From positions 1 through 64,000 of the forward strand of contig WKFJ01000011.1 of the NCBI GenBank assembly GCA_014872785.1: DNA of 64,000 bases, given 5' to 3'. The notes under the pieces were generated by a model. That model was not told the origin of the DNA. It searched no databases and saw only the letters and a list, made by a program, of their open reading frames with translations. Positions 53,265 through 63,650 of the stretch are shown piece after piece (position 1 is the stretch's first letter; each line of letters starts with the position of its first letter). A program made the translations under genes and the position numbers. Origin of the DNA: Alteromonadaceae bacterium. Lineage in GTDB: Bacteria; Pseudomonadota; Gammaproteobacteria; Enterobacterales; Alteromonadaceae.

Positions 53265-55388
53265 ATGAAAAAACTAATTGGATTACTTTCTTTATCATTA
53301 CTCTCAGCATGCACCCTGCATGACCAAAACGTGAATGCCGACGCAGAGGATAACAAAATCACTCAACAAATTGAAAAAGACAGCTTTGCTTGGTTAGAAG
53401 ACGTGGAAGGCGAAAATGCCATGACCTGGGTCAACAATCAAAACAGATTGTCTGAAAACGAATTGACCCAAAGTGCCTTTTTTGAGCCAATCAAAAATGA
53501 GCTTCTAGATATTTACAATTCGAAAGAAAAAATCAGATATGTGCGTATCTTAGGTGACAAGGTTTACAACTTTTGGCGCGATGAAGATCACCCTAGAGGC
53601 CTCTACAGAGAAGCACTCTTAGTCGACTATGTGGCCAATAAACCCAAATGGGAAACCGTGTTAGATATCGGGAAGTTAAATCAGGAAGAAAACGAAAATT
53701 GGGTATACAAAGGCATGAGTTGTTTGTTCCCAGATTATGAAAAATGCTTGGTTAATTTGTCACGTGGCGGTGCTGACGCCAAAGTCACTCGCGAGTTTCA
53801 CATGCCAACAAGAACCTTCGTACAAGATGGTTTTTATCTGCCAGAGGCGAAGTCGCAAGTTTCATGGAAAGACGAAAACACCCTCTACGTAGGAACCGAT
53901 TTTGGTGAAGGAAGCATGACTGATTCAGGTTATCCCAGGCTCAGTAAGTTGTGGCAACGAGGTACCGACCTAACTGATGCAGCGCCCGTTTTTGAAGGTA
54001 AAAAGGAGTCGGTTTCAGCAGGTGCCTATCGCTACTTTAGTATTCACGGCAACTTTGACTTTGCATATGAATCAACCTCGTTCTACACCAATAAGTGGTA
54101 CATAATCGATGATGACAAGCAAATTGAAATTGTAAAACCTGATGATGCTAGCCTTTCTGGCATATACAAAAACCAAGTATTTATTACCTTAAAATCTGAT
54201 TGGGACTATCAGGGTAAAGCATTTAAACAAGGCTCGGTAATCAGCGCCAGTAAAGACTCTTTGTTGCAACAAAAACCAAACTATAAGGTGTTTGTTGAAC
54301 CTAGCGATGAGAAAGTTGTTGAAGACATCTCCTTTTCTAAAAGTTACATCTGGGTCAATTGGATGAATGATGTGAACTCAGAAGTTGAGCGTTTCACCAT
54401 GGATGATGATGGTAACTGGAGCGCCACTAAATTGCCGTTTGATGGAAAAGGCTCACTTTCACTTATCGGTATGCAAGAATCCAGTGATGCGTTTTTCGTT
54501 AATTACAGTAGTTTTTTGCAGCCCAGCACCCTTTATTACATGGACGGTGCAGAGCTAAACAAAACAGAATTACAAAAATTACCTGATTGGTTTGACGCAG
54601 ATAAATTCAAGGTAGAACAGCACTTTGCCACCTCGAAAGACGGTACTAAGGTTCCCTACTTCCTCGTTATGGCAAAAGATGCCAAATTAGACGGCAAAAA
54701 TCCCACTTTACTCTACGGATACGGTGGCTTTGAAATCTCACTACAACCCTATTATTCAGCCACGGTCGGTAAAGTGTGGTTGGAGCGAGGCGGTGTTTAC
54801 GCCTTGGCCAATATTCGTGGCGGTGGTGAATACGGCCCGCGCTGGCACCAAGCGGCACTGAAACAGAATCGCAACAAATCCTATGAAGACTTTGAAGCCA
54901 TTGCCCAAGACTTGATTGCTAAAAAAGTAACGTCTCCACGTCATCTGGGAGCGCAAGGCGGCAGCAATGGAGGCTTATTAATGGGTAACATGATTACGCG
55001 CAGTCCAGAACTGTTTAACGCCATTGTTTGCCAAGTGCCACTGTTAGACATGAAACGCTATAACAAGCTACTTGCAGGTGCTAGCTGGATGGCGGAATAC
55101 GGTAACCCTGATATTAATGCCGAATGGGAATTTATTAAAACCTTCTCGCCGTACCATAATCTAGACGCCGACAAGTCTTATCCAAAGGTTTTCTTCACTA
55201 CCTCAACACGTGATGACCGAGTACACCCGGGACATGCTCGCAAGATGGTGGCTAAAATGCTATCGATGAATAAAAATGTTTTGTACTACGAAAACATTGA
55301 AGGTGGTCACGCAGGTGCCGCCGATAATGTTCAGCGAGCTCACCTAAGCGCAATGGCATACACCTACTTATTTGAACAACTCAAATAA
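53265..55388 (+). CDS. Prolyl oligopeptidase (S9A) lipoprotein
   Basis: 707 aa from ATG 53265 with a GGAATAA ribosome site. Lipobox LLSAC gives a lipidated Cys at 16, so the enzyme should sit in the envelope. The beta-propeller (about 80-430) precedes the alpha/beta-hydrolase domain: catalytic Ser in GAQGGSNGGLLMG, Asp in TSTRDDRVHPGHA, His in IEGGHAGAAD, and YGGFEISLQPYYSATVG of S9A. It cleaves short peptides after Pro. It ends in a terminator shared with the RND adaptor gene. Confidence 0.93.
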   Translation: MKKLIGLLSLSLLSACTLHDQNVNADAEDNKITQQIEKDSFAWLEDVEGENAMTWVNNQNRLSENELTQSAFFEPIKNELLDIYNSKEKIRYVRILGDKVYNFWRDEDHPRGLYREALLVDYVANKPKWETVLDIGKLNQEENENWVYKGMSCLFPDYEKCLVNLSRGGADAKVTREFHMPTRTFVQDGFYLPEAKSQVSWKDENTLYVGTDFGEGSMTDSGYPRLSKLWQRGTDLTDAAPVFEGKKESVSAGAYRYFSIHGNFDFAYESTSFYTNKWYIIDDDKQIEIVKPDDASLSGIYKNQVFITLKSDWDYQGKAFKQGSVISASKDSLLQQKPNYKVFVEPSDEKVVEDISFSKSYIWVNWMNDVNSEVERFTMDDDGNWSATKLPFDGKGSLSLIGMQESSDAFFVNYSSFLQPSTLYYMDGAELNKTELQKLPDWFDADKFKVEQHFATSKDGTKVPYFLVMAKDAKLDGKNPTLLYGYGGFEISLQPYYSATVGKVWLERGGVYALANIRGGGEYGPRWHQAALKQNRNKSYEDFEAIAQDLIAKKVTSPRHLGAQGGSNGGLLMGNMITRSPELFNAIVCQVPLLDMKRYNKLLAGASWMAEYGNPDINAEWEFIKTFSPYHNLDADKSYPKVFFTTSTRDDRVHPGHARKMVAKMLSMNKNVLYYENIEGGHAGAADNVQRAHLSAMAYTYLFEQLK

Positions 55389-55404
55389 TCAAAGTTGTGC
55401 ATAT

Positions 55405-55433
55405 AAGAAAGCCCATCAATGATGGGCTTTCTT
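55405..55433. terminator. Bidirectional rho-independent terminator
   Basis: AAGAAAGCCCATC (55405-55417) pairs perfectly with GATGGGCTTTCTT (55421-55433) around AAT. A T-rich tail exists on both strands. It separates the convergent prolyl oligopeptidase and RND-adaptor genes. Confidence 0.9.
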
Positions 55434-55452
55434 AATTTATAACCTTATATTA

Positions 55453-56529
55453 TTAATTGCGTGCGGCGATTTCTGTAGTTTCTTCAAAGCGAACTTTCTG
55501 ACCGGGACGCAATCTCTCCGCCCCACGAATAACCACATTATCCGCATTTTGCAGGTCACCCATAACTTCTACGCGATTCCCCAATCCAATCCCTGTGGTA
55601 ACTGGAACTTGATGCGCATTATTTTCTTCGTCAATCATGTACACAAAGGTACCTGCTTGACGCAAAACCAAGGCATCGCGCATAACAGTAGTTGCCTCGT
55701 GGGCTTCGCTATGCGGTAATGCAACGCGAACCGCACTACCAATGGGGAAATCCCCAGGTTCTAATGCCACTCGAATCTCCATCATTCGAGAGCCAGAATT
55801 TCCAACTGGAACAATGGTACGAATGGACTCTGTTTTTTCTGAGTTGCGATTTTTAACAACCACCTCAGCGCCTTTCTCTATAAAAGGTACTGCGGAAAGA
55901 GGCGCTTTAATACTGGCTTCAACATTTGAGGTATCCACAATGCGCAACAGGTCGTTTCCAATAGAAGTAAACTCGCCTGGTGTTTGTAAACGTTCGACTA
56001 CCATCGCAGTAAAAGGGGCTTTCACTTCAGTTTGTGACAAGCGGTACTCCGTTTGACGTTTCGCGATATTTGCTCGTTGTACTTCTTGCTTGGCGATTTC
56101 AAGATCAGATATTACCTGATCTAACTCATCCCTAGAGGAGTTATTGAGTTTCGCCATCTGGCTAATACGCTTTTTCTTGCGCTCCAAAAGCTCAACACTC
56201 GACTCCCACTTCGCGATGTTAGACACGTTTTGCTCAAACTCGAGTTTTAAAAGCGCATCATCTAACTTAGCAAGTACCTCACCCTTTTCTACCACATCAC
56301 CCACGTCAGCAATCCAGTCAATGCGACCAGATACCTCAGATGCAATATGAGAATCAGTGCGACTCATGACGGTTCCAGGTACCCAAATAGTTTGAGACAC
56401 CATTTCCACAATAACATCATCGACTTCTACCAGTGCAGGAGGCGGCCCTTGGTTTTCTTCTTGAGCCAATGCCACTGACGCTGCACCAAATAAAGTGACG
56501 GATAAAACAAGACGTTTAAAAGTTTTCAT
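55453..56529 (-). CDS. RND efflux periplasmic adaptor (MFP)
   Basis: Periplasmic membrane-fusion protein, 358 aa. A signal peptide (KRLVLSVTLFGAASVALA) precedes a lipoyl half-domain (VSGRIDWIADVGDVVEKGEVLAKLDDA), an alpha-hairpin (about 95-165), the second lipoyl half (VKAPFTAMVVERLQTPGEFTSIG), a beta-barrel and a C-terminal membrane-proximal domain. It links the pump to an outer-membrane channel; no channel gene is next to it. It lies 17 bp downstream of the pump gene, so the pump gene comes first. Confidence 0.93.
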   Translation of the reverse strand: MKTFKRLVLSVTLFGAASVALAQEENQGPPPALVEVDDVIVEMVSQTIWVPGTVMSRTDSHIASEVSGRIDWIADVGDVVEKGEVLAKLDDALLKLEFEQNVSNIAKWESSVELLERKKKRISQMAKLNNSSRDELDQVISDLEIAKQEVQRANIAKRQTEYRLSQTEVKAPFTAMVVERLQTPGEFTSIGNDLLRIVDTSNVEASIKAPLSAVPFIEKGAEVVVKNRNSEKTESIRTIVPVGNSGSRMMEIRVALEPGDFPIGSAVRVALPHSEAHEATTVMRDALVLRQAGTFVYMIDEENNAHQVPVTTGIGLGNRVEVMGDLQNADNVVIRGAERLRPGQKVRFEETTEIAARN

Positions 56530-56546
56530 AGTTCAATCCCGTAAAA

Positions 56547-59500
56547 TTAAATTTTGTCGTTAAGTTTCTGGCTTTTTGCCAGGTGCAGAGCACCACCTGC
56601 GGATACTTCCTCAGATTTACGCTGCGTGAATGTTAGTTGTAATAAAGTCGGCAAAAGAATGAGTGTAAACACCGTACTGATAGTCATCCCACCGACGATA
56701 ACGGCGGCCATGCCTCGATAAATTACGCTCCCAGCACCTGGAATAAGTAAGAGTGGCAACATGCCAAATATGGAGGTCAAGGTACTCATAAAAATAGGAC
56801 GTAGACGAAGTAACAATGCTTGATGCACTGCATCGCGACGATTCAACCCTTCTGACTCAGCTAACCTCGTTTGATGTACCAATAAGATTGCGTTATTCAC
56901 CACCAGACCCAGTGCAATAATGAATCCAATCATGGTCAACAAGTCCAATGGCTGGAAGGTAACTAAGTTAAGTAAGCGAATAGCCGCTACACCACCGACC
57001 GTTGCCAACGGAATACTTAATACGACCATGAGACTGTCTTTCGCGGAGCGGAATAGACCAGCCATCAAGATGAACAGTAGCGCCATAGCAAAAGCAAAGT
57101 TTTTAGTCATGGTATCGATGACTTTATTTAAGCTGTCAGCGCTGCCACCATAATTAATCGCGCCATCAGCCGGTAGCATTGACTTGATTTCCGGCTCAAC
57201 TTTTTCTTTCACCAGCTTCATAGCTTCTTCAAGCGACATATCATCAGGTGGATTAAGAGACAACGTAAGGGTTCTGCGACGGTCAATACGCTGAATTTGG
57301 CTCGGTCCAACTTTGCGCTGCACATCCACAAGTTCGCCTAATTGCACCATTTCACCCGATGGCGTCATAATTGGCATTACTGAAAGTTCTTCTGGCGTCT
57401 CCCATTGCTGTGAGCGGAAAATGATATTCATACGCTTGATGCCATCAAAATACTCACCAACATACATACCGTCGCCCATCGTACGAACAATATTGGCAAG
57501 ACGTGGACGGTCATAACCGACTTCCATCATGCGCGTATCGTTAGGGATCATGCTCAAAAGCGGCTCAGATTGCTCCAGAGAAGGTCTAGGCTGAACATTA
57601 GAATCAGGGAACACTTCTTTAAGTACATCCATGCCATGCACAGCTGCGTTGGCAAGCGCTTGTTCATTTGTAGACTGAAGATAGATATTGATATTTCGGC
57701 CACTACCAAAGCCGCCAAAAAGGTTGCCTTGCATCGCAAATGCTCTTGTATCTGGTAAGTCCTTAAGTACTTCATTGCGCATGACTTCTTCGAGCTCTTT
57801 CACTTTACTTTGGTCTTTAGCGCGCACACCAATTGTGCCGCCATTTGGCCAAGTAATAATGTAATAGTTCTTAAGTGCCGGCTCTTTCATTCCATCCATG
57901 TATGGCTGAATACGTTCAACTACCAGATCAACCACTTCCTCTTCAACAAACTTACTGCTAGCTCCCGCAGGAAGGTTAAAGAATGCATCCACGGCGTCAC
58001 GCTTAACCGGCGGTAAGTAGTCTAGTTTGGGAAACAGCAAATAAGTCGCAATCAGCGGTATCCCCATCAATGCTGAGGCAAGACCAATGCGACGTTTGTT
58101 TGTCTTTGTGGCACGCATTACAGTGCCCGCAATCTTTTGCCACACAGGCTCAAGACGGTCTTTAGGTACGTCCTGGTTTAACCAGCGGCTCGCCGCCACC
58201 GGCAGAATAGACACAGCGACCGCGAAAGAAATCATTACGGCAATGGCAATGGTTAGTGCAAGGTCTGCAAACAGCTGCCCTTCAACGTCTTTCAAGAAAA
58301 TAACGGGAATGAATATAGCGACGGTGGTTGCAGTTGACGCCATTAACGCGCCAAACACTTGTTTAGTGGCTTTTTCTGCAGCTTCAATGCTACTTACATC
58401 ACCGCTTCGCGTTCGCACGATATTTTCTAACACGACTATCGCTGCATCCAGTACCATGCCTACAGCAAAAGCAAGCCCTGCAAGTGATATAACATTCAGC
58501 GAACGTCCAGTAATTTGCAGGACGACGAATGTGCTCAACAAACAAATTGGAATAGATAAGGCAACGATAAGGGTGGCGCGACGTTGACGCATGAACCACC
58601 ACAAAATACCGACCGCAAGTAGCACACCTAGTATCAGGTTACTGGTAACCAGGTTAATCGCGCGATAGATAAATACTGAGGCGTCAAAAGATTGCACCAT
58701 CGTGAGTTGTTGTTCGGCAAGGATCTGTTCATTAATCTCAGCAACTTTAACTTTTACCGCTTCTAATGTTGAAAGCACGTTAGCTTTACTTTCACGGTCA
58801 ATACGGATAGATATTGCTGGGTTGCCATTTTGTACGCTAGCATAATTTTCATCGCCGCCCTGAATACGGATTTCAGCAATATCTCCAAGGGTAATAGGAC
58901 TGCCATTACGCCACTCAAGTATTAACGAACGCATTTCTTGCGGCGCGTATTTGCCCTCAAAACGCAAGGTGTATTTGCGACGACCAACATCAACAAAACC
59001 ACCAGACACATCATTTGCCGACCCTAAAAGACGAGAAATATTGGTGATATCTATGCCCAGTTCAGCTGCGCGATAAGGGTCGAACAAAATTTGGAACTCT
59101 TCTTCACTGCCGCGTCCACTTTGCATTTGGGCACGGGAGACCCCTGGTATGCCCTCTAACTGCGGACGAATAACATCGTCAAAGTAATTAACGTATTCAG
59201 TGATTTCTTTGTCGTTGCCAGGCAGCTTTTGCAAAAAGAAATACGTTAAGGCCGGCGTACCGCCTCCCCAGCCGCCCATCATAATATTTGGCGCCAATGC
59301 GTCACGAGGCAGTGGCGGAATACGGTTCATTCTGCTGATAACGTCGATAAGTGTTTTTTGCATATCGGTATCAAGGCCGAATTCCAGGTTAATCCAAGCA
59401 CCGCCTTGGTTTGCCCAAGCACTAAAACCGCGCAGTCCAGGAATACCCTGTAAGACTTCTTCTTGCGGTTCTAAAATTTCAGATTCGATTTCTTGAGGTG

Positions 59501-59663
59501 ACGCCGCACGCCATGATGTTTGAATACTGATTTGCGGTCTTTCAATATCAGGAAATAACTGAATAGGAAGGTTGGTCAGACTATACAGTCCTAGAAACGT
59601 AATTATGCCCACGAGTATTGCAACGCCGGATGCGTTTTTTAAGGCCGCTTTTGTGATGTCCAT
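56547..59663 (-). CDS. RND-family efflux pump (AcrB/MdtB type)
   Basis: Inner-membrane proton-driven exporter, 1038 aa, with 12 TM helices in two halves and two large periplasmic loops. TM4 carries the proton-relay Asp in FAVGMVLDAAIVVLENIVR. Near the N-terminus, QLFPDIERPQISIQTSWRAASPQEIE is a typical porter start. LNPPDDMSLEEAMKLV and IALGLVVNNAILLVHQTR mark the second half. The substrate is unknown. It is the first gene of an operon with the adaptor; a palindrome lies 82 bp upstream of its start. Confidence 0.95.
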   Translation of the reverse strand: MDITKAALKNASGVAILVGIITFLGLYSLTNLPIQLFPDIERPQISIQTSWRAASPQEIESEILEPQEEVLQGIPGLRGFSAWANQGGAWINLEFGLDTDMQKTLIDVISRMNRIPPLPRDALAPNIMMGGWGGGTPALTYFFLQKLPGNDKEITEYVNYFDDVIRPQLEGIPGVSRAQMQSGRGSEEEFQILFDPYRAAELGIDITNISRLLGSANDVSGGFVDVGRRKYTLRFEGKYAPQEMRSLILEWRNGSPITLGDIAEIRIQGGDENYASVQNGNPAISIRIDRESKANVLSTLEAVKVKVAEINEQILAEQQLTMVQSFDASVFIYRAINLVTSNLILGVLLAVGILWWFMRQRRATLIVALSIPICLLSTFVVLQITGRSLNVISLAGLAFAVGMVLDAAIVVLENIVRTRSGDVSSIEAAEKATKQVFGALMASTATTVAIFIPVIFLKDVEGQLFADLALTIAIAVMISFAVAVSILPVAASRWLNQDVPKDRLEPVWQKIAGTVMRATKTNKRRIGLASALMGIPLIATYLLFPKLDYLPPVKRDAVDAFFNLPAGASSKFVEEEVVDLVVERIQPYMDGMKEPALKNYYIITWPNGGTIGVRAKDQSKVKELEEVMRNEVLKDLPDTRAFAMQGNLFGGFGSGRNINIYLQSTNEQALANAAVHGMDVLKEVFPDSNVQPRPSLEQSEPLLSMIPNDTRMMEVGYDRPRLANIVRTMGDGMYVGEYFDGIKRMNIIFRSQQWETPEELSVMPIMTPSGEMVQLGELVDVQRKVGPSQIQRIDRRRTLTLSLNPPDDMSLEEAMKLVKEKVEPEIKSMLPADGAINYGGSADSLNKVIDTMTKNFAFAMALLFILMAGLFRSAKDSLMVVLSIPLATVGGVAAIRLLNLVTFQPLDLLTMIGFIIALGLVVNNAILLVHQTRLAESEGLNRRDAVHQALLLRLRPIFMSTLTSIFGMLPLLLIPGAGSVIYRGMAAVIVGGMTISTVFTLILLPTLLQLTFTQRKSEEVSAGGALHLAKSQKLNDKI

Positions 59664-59744
59664 GACAATTAACCGAAAGTAAATTTAGCTGGTTAAAGCA
59701 TAAGTCGTTAGCAGGACGAAGAAAGTTTAAATCCGTTAGCAGCC

Positions 59745-59762
59745 TATTTATCACGATAAATA
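59745..59762. promoter_or_regulatory. Palindrome upstream of the RND pump
   Basis: TATTTATC (59745-59752) and GATAAATA (59755-59762) are perfect inverted repeats around AC. Their position, 82-99 bp before the pump start on the minus strand, suits an operator of a TetR/MarR-type repressor. No regulator gene is adjacent. Confidence 0.45.
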
Positions 59763-59866
59763 ACATACGCCGTGAAAGGTGTTACAAACTGTGTTTTTTG
59801 ACACAAATGCACATAAATAAAGGTTTGCGCTAAACCTTACAAATTGTAGGGTAAATAACTTTTTGA

Positions 59867-61423
59867 CTATTGATTAATCGCAGAAATCAGGATACAGCTG
59901 AAAAAGATGACAAAAAACCATGCCCCTAAAATAAACGCGTCTTTTGCACGTCCGAACCGAATTGGTAATTGCCTCGTGACAAGATTTCCATGTTTTGCAA
60001 CGTTCAATAAAAGATATGCCACACTTATAGTGACTAAGGCGCCTGATACATTCCACCAAAACCAAAAGACCTGAGTGACATTTAGCCAGAGGTAAACATT
60101 GGTGAGAACACCCAATGCAATTCCAATATTAATGTGCACAGCTTTAATACGCGAATCGAAATACGCCAAAAAGAAACAAGCTAAAATAGGCCCGTAAAAC
60201 ACGCTCCCGACTTTGTTAATTGCCTCTATTACGGTGGGTGCAATATCTCCGGCATAAAACGACAAGAGTAATGTAACAGAGCCCCAAAAAACACCTGCGA
60301 AACGCCCCATCAGCACCGAATCTTTATGCTTTAATCTGAGCAATCGTGAGGTGTCCTGCACACTCACCGCAGACAGGCTGTTTATGGCAGAGCTTAAACT
60401 TGACATCGCCGCTGCCAGCATTGCCACCAACAGCAACCCGGTCAGTCCCGCTGGTAGGTAATTTGCGATAAAAATAGGCATCATCCAATCTGGTTTATCA
60501 CTCGGTATTTGGGCAGCGAACTCAGGGGTCATACTGACAAATGTGCCAATTACTATGCCTGCCGCACAGTAAATTAGGGTAATCGGGAATCGCAATATCG
60601 ACGCAGCCAACAGCATTTTTCGCTGCTCATCTAGATTCTTTGCTGAAAGTGCGCGCTGCGCTTCAGACTGATCACAGCCGTAGTAACTGGCGTAGAGAAC
60701 AAATCCACCAAAAAGCATTGGCCAAAAACCGAAACCCTGTCCATCAAATCCGACCGAACTAAAGTTAATCGCCGTTAATCGTTCAGCATCGACATTATTG
60801 ACCAATGACTCTATACCGCCGAGCAAATGTAACCCCATAAATAAACAAATAAGAGCACCCGCGATAATCAATACCATTTGCACAGCGTCGCCGTACACGA
60901 CCGCTTTCATTCCCCCCTGCAGAGAATAGATAATTGTAACCACACCAATAAGAATAACACTGGCAATAAAGTCGATGCCCATAGTGCCTTGTAACACGAT
61001 TGAAATAGCGTAAATCATCATCGCGGTGGCAAAAGAGCGACTCACTTGAAACACCAAGCTAATAACTAATCGCGTCGACAATCCGTAGCGCTGTTCAAGG
61101 TAGTCATAAACACTCACAACGCCTGCTTTATGCAACATTGGCAGTATCGTCCAAAGTAAAAACAACATAGCCAGAGGCAGAGCGAGTTCATAAGATAACC
61201 AAATTACCCCCCCGCCTTCGCGCAACCCGACAAAGGCTGGCGCAGAAATAAAGCTGATAGCGGACAACTGCGTCGCCATTATAGAAAGGGTTAAGGGTTG
61301 CCAACCGAGGGTTCGTCCTGCGAGAAAATAATCTTTTGAGGAGCGGTTATTGTTGCAATAAACGCCCAAAGCAAGCAGTCCAATTAAATATATCGCCATG
61401 ACGGCGTAGTCTATTCCTGACAT
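59867..61423 (-). CDS. Sodium/solute symporter (SSS family)
   Basis: Inner-membrane protein, 518 aa, with about 13 TM helices. SSS patterns are visible: DYFLAGRTLGWQPLTLSIMATQLSA, IYSLQGGMKAVVYGDAVQM and MLAAAMSSLSSAINSLSAVSVQD, which holds the sodium-site Ser residues. The substrate is unknown (sugars, amino acids and organic acids are all known in the family). Transcribed alone; the terminator at 61518 lies upstream. Confidence 0.92.
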   Translation of the reverse strand: MSGIDYAVMAIYLIGLLALGVYCNNNRSSKDYFLAGRTLGWQPLTLSIMATQLSAISFISAPAFVGLREGGGVIWLSYELALPLAMLFLLWTILPMLHKAGVVSVYDYLEQRYGLSTRLVISLVFQVSRSFATAMMIYAISIVLQGTMGIDFIASVILIGVVTIIYSLQGGMKAVVYGDAVQMVLIIAGALICLFMGLHLLGGIESLVNNVDAERLTAINFSSVGFDGQGFGFWPMLFGGFVLYASYYGCDQSEAQRALSAKNLDEQRKMLLAASILRFPITLIYCAAGIVIGTFVSMTPEFAAQIPSDKPDWMMPIFIANYLPAGLTGLLLVAMLAAAMSSLSSAINSLSAVSVQDTSRLLRLKHKDSVLMGRFAGVFWGSVTLLLSFYAGDIAPTVIEAINKVGSVFYGPILACFFLAYFDSRIKAVHINIGIALGVLTNVYLWLNVTQVFWFWWNVSGALVTISVAYLLLNVAKHGNLVTRQLPIRFGRAKDAFILGAWFFVIFFSCILISAINQ

Positions 61424-61517
61424 ATGAGCCCGTTAGGGTAAGCTTTTGGATACCTCTACAAGACTAAAAAAGCGACACTAGGTCAAGTAATTTCATTTCT
61501 GGACAATATTCAGACGA

Positions 61518-61547
61518 AAAAAAACGGCTTTTAAAAGCCGTTTTTTT
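61518..61547. terminator. Rho-independent terminator (bidirectional)
   Basis: CGGCTTTT (61525-61532) and AAAAGCCG (61533-61540) with flanking A8 and T7 runs make a strong stem. It ends the LytTR regulator gene on the minus strand, 14 bp past its stop. Confidence 0.9.
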
Positions 61548-61560
61548 CAAATATCTGTGA

Positions 61561-62391
61561 TTAGACCTTAATCATATCTTTAACGCGGTCTCTATGGCTG
61601 CGACTGACTTTGAGTTCAGTGCCATTGTGCAGCACCAGATGGTATTCACCGCTTATATGGCTAATTAACTTATTAACAAAGTTGATATTTACAATGGCAG
61701 AGCGATGCGCGCGCACGAATTTTTTCGGATCCAGCTCGTCCTCCAGCTCTTTCATCGTTCTGCGCATAATATGTGTACCATCTTGCGCGTGCACACACAT
61801 ATAATCACCCGCAGCATCAATCCATTGGATACTATCCACCGGTACTCTAGTTACTTCAGAGCCGTCTTTAATTGCCAGTACTGACGGGTAAGGGTTGGTA
61901 TGAATCGCCTCACCTTCCGCGAGTTTTCGCAAAATATCTTCGCAATCATCACCCGTAAAATCTGAAATAAGGCTTACCAGTTTATCCTTATGTCTCTCTT
62001 GTTGCTGCATCTCAAACGTCTGCTCGACTTTAGTTATCGCATCTTGCAATCGTCGGTCGTCTACTGGTTTGAGTACGTAATCAAGCGCGTGTATATCGAA
62101 GGCCTTAATGGCATAACTGTCAAAGGCAGTAACAAACACGATTAGAGGTAAAGTCACCCCATTTTCTCGCAGTTTATTAATTACTTGAAAGCCATTGAGC
62201 CCCGGCATTTGTATATCTAGAAACACCAAGTCGGGCTTGAGTAAAGGCACTTTTTCAACCGCCTCATTGCCGCTGGTGCATTCTCCAATCACCTCCACCT
62301 GGTCAAAACTGCCCAAGCGAATCGATAGTCCTTTTCTCGCTAACGGTTCATCGTCGACGATTAATGCTTTAATCTTCTTAGCCATTGTCAT
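61561..62391 (-). CDS. LytTR-family response regulator
   Basis: Cytoplasmic DNA-binding regulator, 276 aa. The receiver (about 5-125) has ALIVDDEPLARKGL, phospho-Asp in DLVFLDIQMPGLNGFQV, VTAFD and YVLKPVDDRR. The LytTR domain (about 175-276) has VPVDSIQWIDAAGDYMCVH, RRTMKELEDELDPKKFVRAHRSAIVNINFV and LKVSRSHRDRVKDM. It overlaps the upstream kinase gene by 14 bp, so the two make a standard two-component pair. Targets are unknown. Confidence 0.95.
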   Translation of the reverse strand: MTMAKKIKALIVDDEPLARKGLSIRLGSFDQVEVIGECTSGNEAVEKVPLLKPDLVFLDIQMPGLNGFQVINKLRENGVTLPLIVFVTAFDSYAIKAFDIHALDYVLKPVDDRRLQDAITKVEQTFEMQQQERHKDKLVSLISDFTGDDCEDILRKLAEGEAIHTNPYPSVLAIKDGSEVTRVPVDSIQWIDAAGDYMCVHAQDGTHIMRRTMKELEDELDPKKFVRAHRSAIVNINFVNKLISHISGEYHLVLHNGTELKVSRSHRDRVKDMIKV

Positions 62392-63463
62392 TTATTTCAT
62401 AGGGTATTCTAATGCTCACCTTGATCCCTGCAGGGTCATTGTGAGACACAACAAAGGAGTAGTTATTGCCATATAAGGAATATAGTCGTTCCTGTATATT
62501 GGTCAATCCAACTCCGCCACTGCTGCTAGAGCGTTCCATCTGCCCATTAACAATATTTGCGCCTGGGCCGTTATCGGATACTTCTAGCAATAAGTCTCGA
62601 CCAAACAATTTAGTCGCGACACAAATTTGCCCGCCGTTTTCCATTTTTGAAATTGCATACTTGATAGCGTTCTCAATCAGAGGTTGCAAAATTAAGCTGG
62701 GAACAAGTGCGTGCATTGTTTCGTTGTCGGTTTTCCAAACCACATCGAGTCTTTCGTCAAAGCGCACTTTTTCGATATCTAAATACAACTCTAATGCTTG
62801 CACTTCTTGCTGTAATTGCACTTTCTTGATGGGGTCTTTGTCTAATGAATAACGCAAAAAGTCACTCAACCTACTAACCATCCCCTCTGCCGTTTGATTT
62901 TCTTTCATCAAAATCAACGTTGATATGGCATTCAATGTATTAAACAAAAAGTGAGGATTCAGCTGATATCGCAGCATTTTAATATGTGCTTGGTGCGCCA
63001 TTGCACTTGCGGTAAGTGCATTTTGCTTTTCCTTCTGTAACATCTGATAGTTTTTTATGCCGAAATACAAACCACTCCAACACATCAAAATAAACAGAGA
63101 ATCGGCGCTATTAGACAAATACATATACCATTCGTCAGGTTGCCAGCCGTGCTTGTAAATTTCCCAATAATGCAGGTTTTTAACCACCTGCCAAATGGTG
63201 CCAAATACAAAACTGGCACTCACGATGACAATAACCATTAACCAAGGCGGCTTTGCCCATACCATTCTGTATATGTATCTCAAAGGTATAGTCAGAAACC
63301 AACCAGCTAGCGCATTTAAGATTATGATGAATATCCATATGCTGCGCATGTCATGGAGAAAAGAGCCAATATAATAGACTAATGCAAAGCCAATCCAGCC
63401 CCCAGTATGGAGTGTCCAGAACAGCTTTTCCCTATCCTCAAATATCTTTTGCAACTGAATCAC
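62378..63463 (-). CDS. LytS/YehU-like sensor histidine kinase
   Basis: Inner-membrane kinase, 361 aa, with about four TM helices (about 20-40, 45-65, 75-95 and 115-135). The His_kinase domain has the phospho-acceptor in RYQLNPHFLFNTLNAISTLI, and HATPase_c has LILQPLIENAIKYAI and SDNGPG with GVGLTNIQERL. No extra sensor domain is seen. It is the first gene of the operon with the LytTR regulator (14-bp overlap). Confidence 0.95.
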   Translation of the reverse strand: MIQLQKIFEDREKLFWTLHTGGWIGFALVYYIGSFLHDMRSIWIFIIILNALAGWFLTIPLRYIYRMVWAKPPWLMVIVIVSASFVFGTIWQVVKNLHYWEIYKHGWQPDEWYMYLSNSADSLFILMCWSGLYFGIKNYQMLQKEKQNALTASAMAHQAHIKMLRYQLNPHFLFNTLNAISTLILMKENQTAEGMVSRLSDFLRYSLDKDPIKKVQLQQEVQALELYLDIEKVRFDERLDVVWKTDNETMHALVPSLILQPLIENAIKYAISKMENGGQICVATKLFGRDLLLEVSDNGPGANIVNGQMERSSSSGGVGLTNIQERLYSLYGNNYSFVVSHNDPAGIKVSIRIPYEINDNG

Positions 63464-63650
63464 AGTGCATCACCTTCATAACTTTGATATTAAAATTATA
63501 CGCAAATGCTAGGCGGAGCGTTTGTCACTAATCGTAGGACAAACGTCATCCATCGCATAAATCGAGAAAAGTTCTGAATATCAGACTGATATCGGCAACA
63601 TGGTGGCCATTTTTTTACACCAATGTAAAGCAATCATCGGCAAAATTGGC

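Noticed and set aside
58087-58587. Plus-strand 166-codon open frame
   Set aside because: It is antisense to the RND pump, which is clearly coding.
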